DNA from: Sphingobacterium faecale
Lineage (GTDB): Bacteria > Bacteroidota > Bacteroidia > Sphingobacteriales > Sphingobacteriaceae
Reading direction: 5' to 3'
DNA length: 64,000 nt
NCBI RefSeq assembly: GCF_016746095.1
Contig: NZ_JAERTY010000009.1
Span: 124,001 to 188,000, forward strand
The notes under the pieces are model-generated. The model was not told the origin of the DNA. It saw only the letters and a program-made list of their open reading frames with translations, and ran no database searches. The translations under genes and the position numbers were made by a program. This document shows positions 1 through 10,080 of the stretch, one piece after another. The number at the start of each line of letters is the position of its first letter. Position 1 is the first letter of the stretch.

Positions 1-1117
1 GATTGGCCTCTGCGCGATTCAGCAACACCTCTTCCATCGTAAAGCAGTCGTACCTCACCTGCAGTGCATTCGGGTTATTAGGTTGGTTACCATATTTGAC
101 GACCAGTGCCACACTATCGATTACCGTTCCGCCTGCGCTAAAATGATCTTTTCGGTAATCCGTAGACGGTGTACTGTAGAAAATATCATGCGCAATATAA
201 AAACCACCCAAGCGATAGCCAAATGGCCGACAAAGGAAAGTCGAGGTCACCTGATTGACGAGCAATAAATTCGGGTGAATACTCGGATTCATAATTTCCT
301 GCGCCCAGTATTGCTCTGTGGTACTCGTCTTACGGTATACGTCATCTGCCATCTTACGTACCACCACCCCTCTATCGGCGACTACGAGATCGGCATACTT
401 CGCCGCCTCTTCCCATTTTCCTTTATACAGATTGATTCGGGACATAAAAGCATGCACACTTGCCAGGCTAAAGCGATATGGACTACGGGACAAGAACGAG
501 AATCCCTTTTTCATCAAGGCAAGTCCCTGTTCCACGTCTTTATCGATTTGGTCATACACCGCTTTTACAGATGCCCTGTCGTACAATCCTCTATTTTCTT
601 TGGGCACTTCTATAATCAAGGGCACCCCCAGGTTGGTCTCATTCGTAGCTTCGTTATAATGCATCCCGAATAGATTGACCAACGAAAAATAACCGTATGC
701 CCGTAGCACCAATGCTTCACCCAGTAAGGCATCTTTATGCAGTTCATTACCATTTACACCTGCTACCGATTCTATAATCAGATTTGCTTCATATATTTTC
801 TTGTAATAATGGGAATAAGCGTGTGTCGGAGTCGCCGTAGTGATCGCGTCCGAGTACTCATCTTCCCATTTAAATAACGGAATATAAGTCGCCCCGTTAC
901 TCGCCTGCATAGTGGTAGCATAATGGTGCAGGTTGTCGGTCATGATCTCTGTAAATAAATCTGCACGCATCGGATACGCGTTATTGACAAGGAGATCAAT
1001 ATCATCTATATCATTTAGTTCTACACGATTATCATAAGGGGCATCCAGGAATTTTTCGCAGGAGCTGAATCCTATCAATAGTGTAGTAAACAGTATAATT
1101 TTATTAAAATTTTTCAT
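1..1117 (-). CDS. SusD/RagB-family outer-membrane lipoprotein, partial
   Basis: The reading frame is open from the ATG at 1117 to the left edge, giving about 372 residues without a stop, so the C-terminus lies outside the window. The N-terminus is a lipoprotein signal with the lipobox GFSSC followed by EKFLDAP, typical of SusD proteins. Inside are SusD/TPR-like stretches such as LGEALVLRAYGYFSLVNLFG and, near the edge, MEEVLLNRAEAN, the usual SusD signature near the C-terminus. SusD proteins sit on the cell surface over the SusC channel and capture the substrate. It starts 11 bp after the susC-like gene at 1129-4761 and is surely co-transcribed with it. The substrate cannot be read from the sequence. 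Confidence 0.93.
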   Translation of the reverse strand, partial: MKNFNKIILFTTLLIGFSSCEKFLDAPYDNRVELNDIDDIDLLVNNAYPMRADLFTEIMTDNLHHYATTMQASNGATYIPLFKWEDEYSDAITTATPTHAYSHYYKKIYEANLIIESVAGVNGNELHKDALLGEALVLRAYGYFSLVNLFGMHYNEATNETNLGVPLIIEVPKENRGLYDRASVKAVYDQIDKDVEQGLALMKKGFSFLSRSPYRFSLASVHAFMSRINLYKGKWEEAAKYADLVVADRGVVVRKMADDVYRKTSTTEQYWAQEIMNPSIHPNLLLVNQVTSTFLCRPFGYRLGGFYIAHDIFYSTPSTDYRKDHFSAGGTVIDSVALVVKYGNQPNNPNALQVRYDCFTMEEVLLNRAEAN

Positions 1118-1128
1118 GTACATTCCTT

Positions 1129-4100
1129 CTAAAAGCCAAAAATTAAACGCATGGTATAAGACCTCGGGTTCGGCAATGCCGTACCACCACTCAGGTACAA
1201 GTCCGGATCCACACCTCTTAACCTGCCGCTGGACCAGTAGTAAATGTTATTCGCCGATAGCATCACCCTTGCATTTTTGACAAATGGATATTGTCTGCCC
1301 AGCGTCTTACCAAGGTCATAGGCCAATAGTATTTCGCTCAGCCGGAGATTACTTGCATTGACCGCACGGAAATCGCTGCGGTTATAAGCCATTTCATCGA
1401 CATTATCGACAGAGCCCAGATAGACACGCTGTATCGTACCCACCAATCCCGGTATATTCGTATAATTTTCATCACCGATCGTCTGCCATCTGTAGTTTAG
1501 ATCGCCAGATTTGGATCCAGAGTCATTGTAAGTTCGTTCTGCGACAGGGCTGGTAAACACCTTATGCCCATACGAATAGGTCATAAATACACGGAGTTCC
1601 AGTCCCTTGTATTGGAATGAGTTTGCGATAGATCCCGTTCCGGTGGGCTGTCGTGTTCCCAGATAGGAAATTAACGACCTATCACGCGATGACCGTACAA
1701 GTCCATTTTGGGGACCATTCTCTCCATTAAACATCGGTCTACCATCCGCATTCAAGCCCGCAAAATTATACCCATACAAAGCCTCCTTAGGATACCCTGT
1801 TAGTGGATAACCGAGAGGATTAGTAATCTCGCCCAGTAGCGCCGACTGCAGCTCGCCATCCACCAGCTCATTCTTCACATAGCCATAGATCAGGTTTACA
1901 TCCCATTTAAACTCCTGCTTATTAAGCACATTATTATAGCCCACTGTGATATCCACCCCTTTATTGGTCATGGATCCAAAATTGATTTTTTTGGAGGTAA
2001 AGCCATCTTCCTGCGAGATATTAAACGGAACCACTAGGTCAACATTTCTTCGGGTATAATATTCTAAGGCCAGTGTGAGGCGATTGAATAGCGAAGCGTC
2101 TAGTCCAAAGTTGGTGGTATAGTCCTTCTCCCACCCGAGGTTATGTAATTCAGGAGCTAGTATATTGATCCCTTTGGCATTGTTTGAGGCATCCAGCCGT
2201 GGCAGGTTGAAAATAGAGGCATCCAACATTGGTGAAGTTTCGAAGCTATTTCCACGTAAGGCGTGACTCACTCTAAATTTCAAGTAATCGATAGTACGGT
2301 TTCGGTTTATCTTTTCAAAAAATGGCTCCCGGTCTATATTCCAAGCGAATCCCAAGCCGTAGTTTGGCAAGAACTTACTCCGTTGCATACGGCCAAACAT
2401 ATTGCTACCATCCTGTCTTCCCGAGATATCCAAGTTATACCTGTCTTTGAAGGTATATTGCAGATTCGCATAAAAACCCACGTTTCTTCTATCCTGAAAC
2501 TGCTCCACATAGGTCGGATCATCCCTATTAATCGCATAGATCATCGACATTTTAGAGGGTGACGCGATCCTTCCGCCATAGTACATATAACCGTACGCTT
2601 TAGAATACACCCTATCCACATAGGTCTTTTCAATTTCGGATCCCACCAACACATCAAATTTGTGATCCAACACCGTTTTGTTGTATGCCAATTGGTTACG
2701 CACACTCCAGAAAGACTGCGTATTATTCCACAGATAGCGGAATCCACCTTCCGGAAGAATGGTCTCGTTATAGCCAAAAGGGTCATTCGGGTCTCTATAC
2801 AAGAGTGAATTTTGGCCTTTTAAGACATTGTTATAATCCACCCTGTATGCATTAGCCATATTTGATCTTTCGGTTACGATATGACTGATCTGATTTGAAT
2901 TCTTGCGAACCGCAAACGTTCCACTATAGGTCAGATTCTTTGTAATCTTATACGTCGGTTTTATAATAGCCCTTATCTCCTGTGCTTTGATATCATTAAA
3001 GTTCTCCGCCAGTTCCTCCACGATATTAAAAGGAGCCAGATTTTCGAGGTAGTATCTGTACGATCCATCCGCGTTATACGGGTATTTTGTCCTACTCGTC
3101 CGCATAGCATACAAGAACGGGTTTATCTCAAACTCCCGTGTTACCTCAAAAAAGTTGCTGGAAGCCAACTGTTTAGACTCATTGGTACCCGGTGTAGACT
3201 GATCGCGTGTATTCCAGTTCAAGTTAATATCTAGGTCTAGCTTAGAGGTCAAGTTGAGTGTAGTACGCATATCTGCTGTATACCTCTTTGTTCCAAATCC
3301 GATCGCTTGTCCATTATCATCGGCCATACTTCCCGACACATAATAAGTATGCTTATCGCCACCTCCCGAAAAAGACAAATTATGCTCCTGCACCAAGTTA
3401 TTCCGGAATAGGACATCAAACCAGTCTGTATTCGCTTTAGCCGATCTATTCAACTCCTCGTAAGCCTCATCCAGCGTAATATTCCGTAATGCCAGCTGCC
3501 TGTAGGTCTCTGTAAATGCGCCTGTAAAGGTCGGCCAGTTGGCATTCGAAAAATACCCCCGGTCATACACTTCCTTATACAGTTGCATCTCCTGCGCGGA
3601 GTTCATCAAGTTAAACTCGCCTACATTTGGCTTTACACCCACCGACAGGGCCGTACTTAGATTGATATTTTTGGTGTTATACGCGCCCTTCTTTGTGGTG
3701 ATCGAGATGACCCCATTAGCCGCACGGGTACCATATAGCGCCGTCGCTGCCCCATCTTTCAGGATTTGTATGTCAGCGATGTCCTGGGCATTCAACCCTG
3801 CTATAGCCGATCCTAACACCGAAGCCGGATCTCCACTGTACAGCTGATTGACCGACACATTCGATGGCGAGGTAATAACCACCCCATTGATCACATAGAG
3901 CGGTTCCTGATTGGCCGAGATTGACGAGTTACCCCGTATACGGATTTTAGGGGTGGCTCCAAATGTACCCGAGGTATTCTGTACCGACACCCCTGCGGCC
4001 GCTCCCTGTAGCATCCGGGATACGTCGATAGCCCCCGAGCGATCGATATTCTTCTTATCCACCGAACTTACCGAGCCGGTAAATTTTTCTTTATTAATCC

Positions 4101-4761
4101 TTTGGAAACCCGTGACCACTACCTCATCGATATCCTTATCGTCCAATACCATCGTAACCACCATATTGTTAACCGCACTTTTTTCTACAGAGCGATGTCC
4201 AATCAGGGAAAACCTCAGGTTTCCGGTACCTACCACAAGCTTAAAGTGACCATCAGCATTGGTATTTGTGGCCTTATTCGTCCCGACCTCCATAACGGTT
4301 ACGCCCGCTATACCTCTACCGTCCGCATCAACCACTCTTCCGGAGATTTCCTGCTGCTGGATTTCTTCCTCTTTTAATGAAGCTGGATTTACCGTGATGA
4401 TCCTATCCGAGATAATATAATTAAAAGGCTGATCGGCAAATATTTCGTCGAGCACCTTCCGCATCTGCGTTTTATTTGCTTCTATTGTCACGGGATTTGC
4501 ATTCTTAAAATGACTCGAATTCATCAAAAAGCTATACCCCGTCTGTTTCTGAATTTCATTCAGAGCAACTTCCAGACGCTGCTTTTTTAAATGTAGCGTC
4601 ACTTGCTGCCCAAAACTACTAGCCGAAGCCTGTATACAAAACAAGAGCACAAGTATTGTAGTTAATTTCATTGCTAAAAGTGTTGGGTAACTTAGAGCGA
4701 AGATAGTCCACTGCCTATTTTCCAATCCACAGGCGGACACAATCACTTTTCGTCTTTTCAT
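1129..4761 (-). CDS. SusC/RagA-family TonB-dependent transporter with STN domain
   Basis: This 1210-residue protein has an N-terminal stretch ending in the hydrophobic signal MKLTTILVLLFCIQASAS (from about residue 30). Next is a secretin/TonB short N-terminal (STN) domain (about 50-125), a carboxypeptidase-regulatory-like beta domain beginning GRVVDADGRGIAGV, the conserved EVVVTG segment, a plug with LQGAAAGVSV and the SusC motifs RIRGNSS and ALYGTRAANGVI, then the 22-strand barrel. The STN domain marks transporters that signal to a FecR anti-sigma factor, matching the fecR gene upstream (4909-6087). It pairs with the SusD-like gene downstream. Energy comes from TonB-ExbBD. The later in-frame Met before KLTTIL (codon 31) is an alternative start. 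Confidence 0.95.
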   Translation of the reverse strand: MKRRKVIVSACGLENRQWTIFALSYPTLLAMKLTTILVLLFCIQASASSFGQQVTLHLKKQRLEVALNEIQKQTGYSFLMNSSHFKNANPVTIEANKTQMRKVLDEIFADQPFNYIISDRIITVNPASLKEEEIQQQEISGRVVDADGRGIAGVTVMEVGTNKATNTNADGHFKLVVGTGNLRFSLIGHRSVEKSAVNNMVVTMVLDDKDIDEVVVTGFQRINKEKFTGSVSSVDKKNIDRSGAIDVSRMLQGAAAGVSVQNTSGTFGATPKIRIRGNSSISANQEPLYVINGVVITSPSNVSVNQLYSGDPASVLGSAIAGLNAQDIADIQILKDGAATALYGTRAANGVISITTKKGAYNTKNINLSTALSVGVKPNVGEFNLMNSAQEMQLYKEVYDRGYFSNANWPTFTGAFTETYRQLALRNITLDEAYEELNRSAKANTDWFDVLFRNNLVQEHNLSFSGGGDKHTYYVSGSMADDNGQAIGFGTKRYTADMRTTLNLTSKLDLDINLNWNTRDQSTPGTNESKQLASSNFFEVTREFEINPFLYAMRTSRTKYPYNADGSYRYYLENLAPFNIVEELAENFNDIKAQEIRAIIKPTYKITKNLTYSGTFAVRKNSNQISHIVTERSNMANAYRVDYNNVLKGQNSLLYRDPNDPFGYNETILPEGGFRYLWNNTQSFWSVRNQLAYNKTVLDHKFDVLVGSEIEKTYVDRVYSKAYGYMYYGGRIASPSKMSMIYAINRDDPTYVEQFQDRRNVGFYANLQYTFKDRYNLDISGRQDGSNMFGRMQRSKFLPNYGLGFAWNIDREPFFEKINRNRTIDYLKFRVSHALRGNSFETSPMLDASIFNLPRLDASNNAKGINILAPELHNLGWEKDYTTNFGLDASLFNRLTLALEYYTRRNVDLVVPFNISQEDGFTSKKINFGSMTNKGVDITVGYNNVLNKQEFKWDVNLIYGYVKNELVDGELQSALLGEITNPLGYPLTGYPKEALYGYNFAGLNADGRPMFNGENGPQNGLVRSSRDRSLISYLGTRQPTGTGSIANSFQYKGLELRVFMTYSYGHKVFTSPVAERTYNDSGSKSGDLNYRWQTIGDENYTNIPGLVGTIQRVYLGSVDNVDEMAYNRSDFRAVNASNLRLSEILLAYDLGKTLGRQYPFVKNARVMLSANNIYYWSSGRLRGVDPDLYLSGGTALPNPRSYTMRLIFGF

Positions 4762-4908
4762 AATTGTGATTTAAGCACATCTATAAGGAGTTATGTATAC
4801 AATCCTTATATTTGTACTGGTTAAAAATTTTTGTAATTAGTCATTCATCGTTTTTAAACCGTCTACTGGGGGTGCTGGAACACCTCCAGTATTGTTTTAT
4901 TACCGTAT

Positions 4909-6087
4909 CTAGTATCGTCTTACAAGAACCCTCCTTTCTCTAATTTCAAACCTATAATTGGTATTCATTTCTAGTACTTTTAAAAGTTCAGACAGCTTTA
5001 CATTCCTCGATACCGTCCCCGATAGCTGCACATTCTCTATATCCGGGTCAAAAAACACCATCTGTACATCATACCAGTTTTCCACTTCCTTCAGTGTTTC
5101 TTTAAACGAACTGTTGTCAAAGACAAATTTCTCGTCCTTCCAGGCCACCGAGTTGGAGGCTTTCACGTCTTTAACCACCACCTTATCCGAGACCACTGCC
5201 TGTTGTCCGGGCTTCAAAAAATAATCCTTGCCTTCTGCTACAACTTTCACACTTCCTTCTATCAGGGTTGTTTTTGCATACTTTTCATCTGATATCAGGT
5301 TAAATGAAGTGCCCAATACCTCGATCATCTGCTTCTGCGAATGCACTCTGAATGGGCGCTCCTTATCATGCTGTACCTTGAAAAAAGCTTCTCCCTCTAC
5401 AAATACATCACGTTTATCCCCTTCAAAACTCGTCGGATACCGGATAGAGGAAGCCGCATTAAGTTCGACAAGCGTTCCATCATCCAATTTCAATTTGGTA
5501 AAACCACCTTTCGGCGTATGTATAGTTAGGTAAGTCGGTTCCTGATCTACCATGCTACTATCTTTGTATACAATTTCGCCCTCCTCACTTTTATATACAT
5601 GCAGCCCATTCTTACTGTATATCAATCCGACACGGGTCGAATCGACGCGGATGGTCTCCCCTGTAGCCAGTGTGATCAATGCTACAGGCTCTGCCGGATC
5701 CACATCTGTTTTTTCTACGATCTGTATCTCCTCCTGCGGCTGCCCTTTCCACTGATATAGTGTCCAGCCTATAGCCGCACATAGACAGGCTGCCACGAGG
5801 GCTTTCCACAAGACCGGGCTACTTCCCTTCCTAGGTTTATCTGTATTCAACATTCTAACCGGGGACTGCTCAAACAAATTTTCTTTGATTCTGTCCAAAC
5901 GATCCGAGATTTCATTTTCCGGAATCTCCGGTCTATAGGTATCCGGTGTCTCTATATTATGCAGCAACAGCGCGAGCTGCTCATCCGGCAACTCATCCAG
6001 CATAGCCATCAACGCTGTACGTTCTGTGCTCGTCAGGGTATTCGAAAGGTATTTCTCTACTAAAACTTTTAACCTTGGGTTCGTCAT
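4909..6087 (-). CDS. FecR-family anti-sigma factor
   Basis: This 392-residue inner-membrane regulator has an N-terminal cytoplasmic sigma-binding region, one membrane helix at about residues 90-112 (LWKALVAACLCAAIGWTLYQ), a periplasmic FecR domain (TPKGGFTKLKLDDGTLVEL, then VFVEGEAFFKV) and a C-terminal DUF4974 domain (LSGTVSRNVKLSELLKVLE). FecR proteins hold an ECF sigma factor until the STN domain of the cognate TonB transporter signals substrate. The sigma gene is divergent at 6215 and the transporter gene follows 147 bp downstream on the same strand, so the three form one regulatory unit. Confidence 0.95.
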   Translation of the reverse strand: MTNPRLKVLVEKYLSNTLTSTERTALMAMLDELPDEQLALLLHNIETPDTYRPEIPENEISDRLDRIKENLFEQSPVRMLNTDKPRKGSSPVLWKALVAACLCAAIGWTLYQWKGQPQEEIQIVEKTDVDPAEPVALITLATGETIRVDSTRVGLIYSKNGLHVYKSEEGEIVYKDSSMVDQEPTYLTIHTPKGGFTKLKLDDGTLVELNAASSIRYPTSFEGDKRDVFVEGEAFFKVQHDKERPFRVHSQKQMIEVLGTSFNLISDEKYAKTTLIEGSVKVVAEGKDYFLKPGQQAVVSDKVVVKDVKASNSVAWKDEKFVFDNSSFKETLKEVENWYDVQMVFFDPDIENVQLSGTVSRNVKLSELLKVLEMNTNYRFEIRERRVLVRRY

Positions 6088-6214
6088 ATACGCTTCTTTT
6101 TGGCTAGTCTTTAGTATATATACGCACCACCATCACAAACTCACTATTCCATCCGCAAAAAAAAATATATTTTTTTTAACTGATTAAATACATTAAATTC
6201 ACATAACCATTTTT

Positions 6215-6829
6215 ATGCCAACCACTAGGATGTACAAGGACACTATAAATAGCGCTATACAACATGCTTTTATCCGCGGGGAGCGACAGGCATTTGAGCA
6301 TATCTATCGTGCCTTTTCCCGTCCGCTGTACCGTCGTATCCTTTACCTGGTCAAAGATCCGGATGAGGCGGACGAGATTCTCCACAATCTGTTTCTCAAG
6401 ATCTGGTCTTCACATGATCAGATAGATCCGGATAAAAATCTATTCGCCTATTTTATGCAGGCTGCCAACAGCATGTCCATTGATCAGCTGCGCAAAAACA
6501 TCCGTACACAGGCCATACACGATAAGATCGGACGTAGCGGTGACGATGACAGCATCTGCTCGGTTGAGGAAAACTACATCAGTAAAGAAGAGTGGCAGAT
6601 ATTAGAATCAGCCATTGAACAACTGCCTCCGCAGCGCCGTTTGATTTTCAGGCTCTGCAAGATCGAAGGCAAGAGCTACAAAGAAGTGAGCGAAGTCCTG
6701 TCTATTTCGACCGCTACGATCAGCAATCAACTGGTTTTGGCGATGAAATCGTTACGGCAATTTGTTATCCAGCATCAAAAAGAGATTATGCTGTATTGCT
6801 TATTCTTAGAGCAGCTCCGACAGCGCTAG
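6215..6829 (+). CDS. ECF (sigma-70 family) RNA polymerase sigma factor
   Basis: This 204-residue protein has a region 2 segment (FEHIYRAFSRPLYRRILYLV, then ADEILHNLFLKIW) and a region 4 helix-turn-helix near the C-terminus (GKSYKEVSEVLSISTATISN). Length and layout fit the Bacteroidetes FecI-like ECF group. It diverges from fecR (6087) across a 127-bp AT-rich spacer, so regulator and anti-regulator are probably expressed from facing promoters. Its likely target is the fecR-susC-susD unit to its left. It converges on the dehydratase gene that ends at 6840. Confidence 0.94.
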   Translation: MPTTRMYKDTINSAIQHAFIRGERQAFEHIYRAFSRPLYRRILYLVKDPDEADEILHNLFLKIWSSHDQIDPDKNLFAYFMQAANSMSIDQLRKNIRTQAIHDKIGRSGDDDSICSVEENYISKEEWQILESAIEQLPPQRRLIFRLCKIEGKSYKEVSEVLSISTATISNQLVLAMKSLRQFVIQHQKEIMLYCLFLEQLRQR

Positions 6830-6839
6830 GTCTCAAAGC

Positions 6840-8783
6840 CTAGCTATCCAACTTCTCAAAGACCGAGTTCTGCGACTTATACTCCGGCACTATTTCTTTT
6901 ATCAGGCGCACCAGTTCCATTTTATGATCTTCGGGGTCAGCGCTCTTTACTAAGTCACACAGCTCTTCGATTTTGGCCTTCTTCACCAGCATATCCTGCG
7001 GACTGACCTTAGCGATCATGATTTTTTCATGGTGCGTCTTTTCCGTATTCTCGTCATTGGCCAGCAGCTCCTCAAATTTCTTTTCTCCCGGCCGCAATCC
7101 CACGATGTCGATCCCGATATCCTCCGGATAGCTGTAGCCTTTGAGCTGTATCATCTGTATAGCCAGATCCATGATCTTCACCGGCTGCCCCATATCAAAG
7201 ACAAATACCTCCCCGCCTCTGCCCATTACCCCAGCCTCCTGCACCAGCTGACAGGCTTCGGGTATCGTCATGAAATAACGCGTGATATCTGGGTGCGTAA
7301 TAGTCAATGGACCGCCCTTAGCCATCTGCTTCTCAAACAGCGGAATGACCGAACCGTTGGAGCCCAGTACATTTCCAAAGCGGGTCACGATATAGCTGGT
7401 TTTTGATTCTTTATTAATACAGGAGACGATTATCTCGGCCACCCGTTTGGTTGCACCCATTACATTGGTTGGGTTTACGGCCTTATCCGTCGACACCATC
7501 ACAAATTTCTCTACCCCGTACTTATCCGCCAGACACGCCACATTACAGGACCCCCATACATTGGTCATTACGGCCTCATAGGGGTTTTCCTCCATGAGCG
7601 GGACATGCTTATACGCCGCGGCATGAAAGACATACTCAGGCTTGTATTTTTCAAAAACCCGTTGCATAAAGGCCTCATTCCGGACATTTCCTACGACACA
7701 TCTAAAACGCATAGGATTGCGATACCCCAGTATCTCCTGCTGTATTTCATAGAGGGCTGATTCTGCCTGATCCAGCACAATAAGCTGCCTACAGTCTGTC
7801 GCCGCTATTTGCCGCACCAATTCAGACCCTATAGATCCCGCACCACCCGTGACTAACACCACCTTGTTGCGCATCTCCTCCTGTATAGCCGGGTTGTCCA
7901 GATCGATTGCCTTTCTGCCCAGCAGATCCTCGATACGCAGGCTACGGATCTGCCGCGTAGCCACCTCACCGGCGAGCAATCTCGCCGAATCAGGGATTAT
8001 TTTTACGATCAGCGGAATCGGCTCCGCCAGCTTTACTACCCGCTGCAGACGCTCGGGAGTATGCTTATCCGTAGCAATGATCAGCTCGTGTGGATTGCCG
8101 TACTGCTGCACAAAATCTTTATTCAACCGAGCCACATCATGCACTTTAAATCCCTGGATACGTTTACCTATCCTTGTTGGATTATCGTCCATTATAGCGA
8201 CTATACGGTATTTATTCCTTGAGGTCGATTGTATAAAATGAAAAGTGGTATTCCCCATATTGCCCGCACCGAACAAGATGACCGGTATACGGTTGTCCTT
8301 GCGGTTCCATAATAGTTCGTGGTACAGCGCCCGGTAGAGTACACGTGCAAAGGACATGGAGAACCCCGTGACAAAGGCATGGAAAAGCAATTGGGTATCC
8401 GAGAAAGGAATAATACTTCTGAAATAGGGTAAATACTCAATTTTCCAATGGATAAGATGCGATACCAGTACCGACAGTGCAAAAGCAACTCCAATGGCTA
8501 TAGCCAACTGTTGTATATCCCGCAGGCCCGTACGCCGGATAACACTCCTATACGTCTGAAATATCCAGAAACACAATAGATAGATCGATCCCACTATAGC
8601 CAGCTGCCCGAGCAACCGGTCGAGCTGTCCCCCACCCATATCCGGCAATTCCAGACCATTACGCTCCTTAAAAATAAGTACAAAACTGAAGGCAAACGCT
8701 CCAGACATCAGTACCAGATCGACCAACAGAATTAGCCAACGCGGCTTATCCATCCGTAATCCTTCTCTCCAAATGTTCACCAT
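6840..8783 (-). CDS. Membrane-bound FlaA1/WbpM-type nucleotide-sugar 4,6-dehydratase
   Basis: This 647-residue protein has four N-terminal membrane helices (about residues 14-130), a CoA-binding-like nucleotide domain (VILFGAGNMGN) and a C-terminal short-chain dehydrogenase domain with VLVTGGAGSIGSELV and the active-site run VSTDKAVNPTNVMGATK, in which Met replaces the usual SDR tyrosine as in FlaA1/WbpM. Such enzymes convert UDP-GlcNAc to its 4-keto-6-deoxy form at the inner face of the membrane. With the WbpV-like reductase at 16378 it could make UDP-QuiNAc. It lies apart from the rest of the polysaccharide genes, beyond a repeat-rich spacer, and probably has its own promoter. Confidence 0.92.
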   Translation of the reverse strand: MVNIWREGLRMDKPRWLILLVDLVLMSGAFAFSFVLIFKERNGLELPDMGGGQLDRLLGQLAIVGSIYLLCFWIFQTYRSVIRRTGLRDIQQLAIAIGVAFALSVLVSHLIHWKIEYLPYFRSIIPFSDTQLLFHAFVTGFSMSFARVLYRALYHELLWNRKDNRIPVILFGAGNMGNTTFHFIQSTSRNKYRIVAIMDDNPTRIGKRIQGFKVHDVARLNKDFVQQYGNPHELIIATDKHTPERLQRVVKLAEPIPLIVKIIPDSARLLAGEVATRQIRSLRIEDLLGRKAIDLDNPAIQEEMRNKVVLVTGGAGSIGSELVRQIAATDCRQLIVLDQAESALYEIQQEILGYRNPMRFRCVVGNVRNEAFMQRVFEKYKPEYVFHAAAYKHVPLMEENPYEAVMTNVWGSCNVACLADKYGVEKFVMVSTDKAVNPTNVMGATKRVAEIIVSCINKESKTSYIVTRFGNVLGSNGSVIPLFEKQMAKGGPLTITHPDITRYFMTIPEACQLVQEAGVMGRGGEVFVFDMGQPVKIMDLAIQMIQLKGYSYPEDIGIDIVGLRPGEKKFEELLANDENTEKTHHEKIMIAKVSPQDMLVKKAKIEELCDLVKSADPEDHKMELVRLIKEIVPEYKSQNSVFEKLDS

Positions 8784-9100
8784 GTATACATTACCTACTA
8801 AATATTAATCCCATCTACAGCCTAAAAAAGCCATGAGCTATCTCTCCGGTTAATTTTTCTACACTCTCGATTAATATGGTACACTTAGACAAAAAGAGTA
8901 CCAAAAAGCGGGTACACGTTTATTAGCTGTGCAGAATAACAGGCAAGATATACAAAATATTCAATCGTTTTTGCATCAAATCCATGTATTAAAGAGCGAG
9001 ATCATTTAATTAAAACCTATAGGCATAGAATTTGTTTATAGGAGAAAGGCGCGGTATCGCTTCAGAAAAACAAAATCGAATAACCTTAAATATTTTTATT
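8784..9100. other. Divergent intergenic region, no gene seen
   Basis: This 317-bp AT-rich spacer separates the minus-strand dehydratase from the plus-strand HdeD-like gene and must hold both promoters. I found no perfect TTTG / TAnnTTTG pair. The closest plus-strand candidate is TAGAATTTG at about 9026, one base too long in the spacer. No convincing small reading frame or hairpin is present. Confidence 0.5.
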
Positions 9101-9739
9101 ATGCAACATTCATTTTTCAAAACCATCCGTAATTCTGTCAAACATTGGTACATTCCACTCCTCATTGGGATCCTCCTTATCCTTTTGGGCTTCTACACCA
9201 TCACTACCCCTGTCGCCTCTTTTATAGCACTGACACTTCTTTTCTCCTGGTCATTTATTGTTTCCGGTCTTTTAGAAATCATCTTTGCTATACAGAACAA
9301 GGACGAGATCGAGGGCTGGGGCTGGTACCTCACCGGTGGTATACTGTACACCCTATTCGGCATCCTGCTATGGAGCAATCCGGCGGTATCAGCTATCTCT
9401 CTAACTTTTATTGTAGGTTTTTACGTGCTGTTCCGGTCCATACAGCTCATGGCGTTTTCGTTTGATCTCAAGAGCTACGGTAGCAAGAACTGGGGGTGGA
9501 TCACCGTATGGGCCGTATTGGGCCTGATCTTTAGCTTTATCCTATTATGGAATCCTGCTTTTGCCGGGCTATCCTTAGTTATCTGGACCGGTATGGCTAT
9601 TATCGCCATCGGATTTTCGGCCTGTTTCTTAGCCTTCCAGCTCAAAGGGATCAAAAACAAAACCTCCGCGATGTCTGAGGAATGGAAAGCCAAATACCAG
9701 AGCCTAAAAGACGAATTCTATAACCACAGGACAGACTGA
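9101..9739 (+). CDS. HdeD-family membrane protein
   Basis: This protein of 212 residues from the ATG at 9101 has six hydrophobic helices arranged as three hairpins (for example PLLIGILLILLGFYTI and ISLTFIVGFYVLFRSI), the DUF308/HdeD pattern. The open frame extends upstream to 9032, but those 23 residues are polar and lack membrane character, so the ATG just before QHSFFKT is preferred. HdeD relatives are linked to acid resistance, but the biochemical role is unknown. It is a single plus-strand gene, closed by the hairpin at 9752, inside the otherwise minus-strand polysaccharide region. Confidence 0.85.
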   Translation: MQHSFFKTIRNSVKHWYIPLLIGILLILLGFYTITTPVASFIALTLLFSWSFIVSGLLEIIFAIQNKDEIEGWGWYLTGGILYTLFGILLWSNPAVSAISLTFIVGFYVLFRSIQLMAFSFDLKSYGSKNWGWITVWAVLGLIFSFILLWNPAFAGLSLVIWTGMAIIAIGFSACFLAFQLKGIKNKTSAMSEEWKAKYQSLKDEFYNHRTD

Positions 9740-9751
9740 TTCTTCCATTAA

Positions 9752-9791
9752 AAAAGGTCAGCAAGTTTATTTAACCACTTGCTGACCTTTT
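9752..9791 (+). terminator. Rho-independent terminator after the HdeD gene
   Basis: A perfect 15-bp stem (AAAAGGTCAGCAAGT / ACTTGCTGACCTTTT) with a 10-base loop lies 12 bp after the HdeD stop codon. The A/T ends of the stem supply a U-tract in either direction, so it may also stop minus-strand transcripts coming from the cupin gene. Confidence 0.85.
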
Positions 9792-9841
9792 CCATAATAT
9801 CCCACCGATCCCCGACTACTATTGCCCACTGACTACTAATC

Positions 9842-10080
9842 GCGAATCTGCGGATTTGCAAATCTGCCCAAGAAAGCTATAATAACTGTCAATTAATCAC
9901 TAACACACTGACTACTGATTCCCTGACTACTGATCACTGCCCCCTGACTACTCCCTACTAATGGCGAATCTGCGGATTTGCAAATCTGCCCAAGAAAGCT
10001 ACAATAACTGTCAATTAATCACTATCCACTGACTACTGATCACTGCCCCCTGACTACTGATCACTGACTACTGATTCACT
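9842..10080. repeat. Octamer-type repeats and CTGACTACTGATCACTG-like words
   Basis: Two near-identical copies of a 59-bp unit begin at 9842 and 9964. Each starts GCGAATCTGCGGATTTGC, which is a run of three NNATYTGC octamers, and continues through CCAAGAAAGCTATAATAACTG to AATTAATCAC. Between and after them are many variations of CTGACTACTGATCACTGCC. The last of these words run into the coding end of the cupin gene. A third, shorter copy lies at 10799. No gene is seen between the terminator and the cupin gene. Confidence 0.85.

Noticed and set aside
1129-4761. Several shorter open frames on both strands within the SusC gene
   Set aside because: They lie wholly inside a well-supported transporter gene and show no domains of their own.
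9842-10080. Possible CRISPR or insertion-sequence remnant
   Set aside because: Only two or three copies at irregular distances, no transposase and no target duplication.
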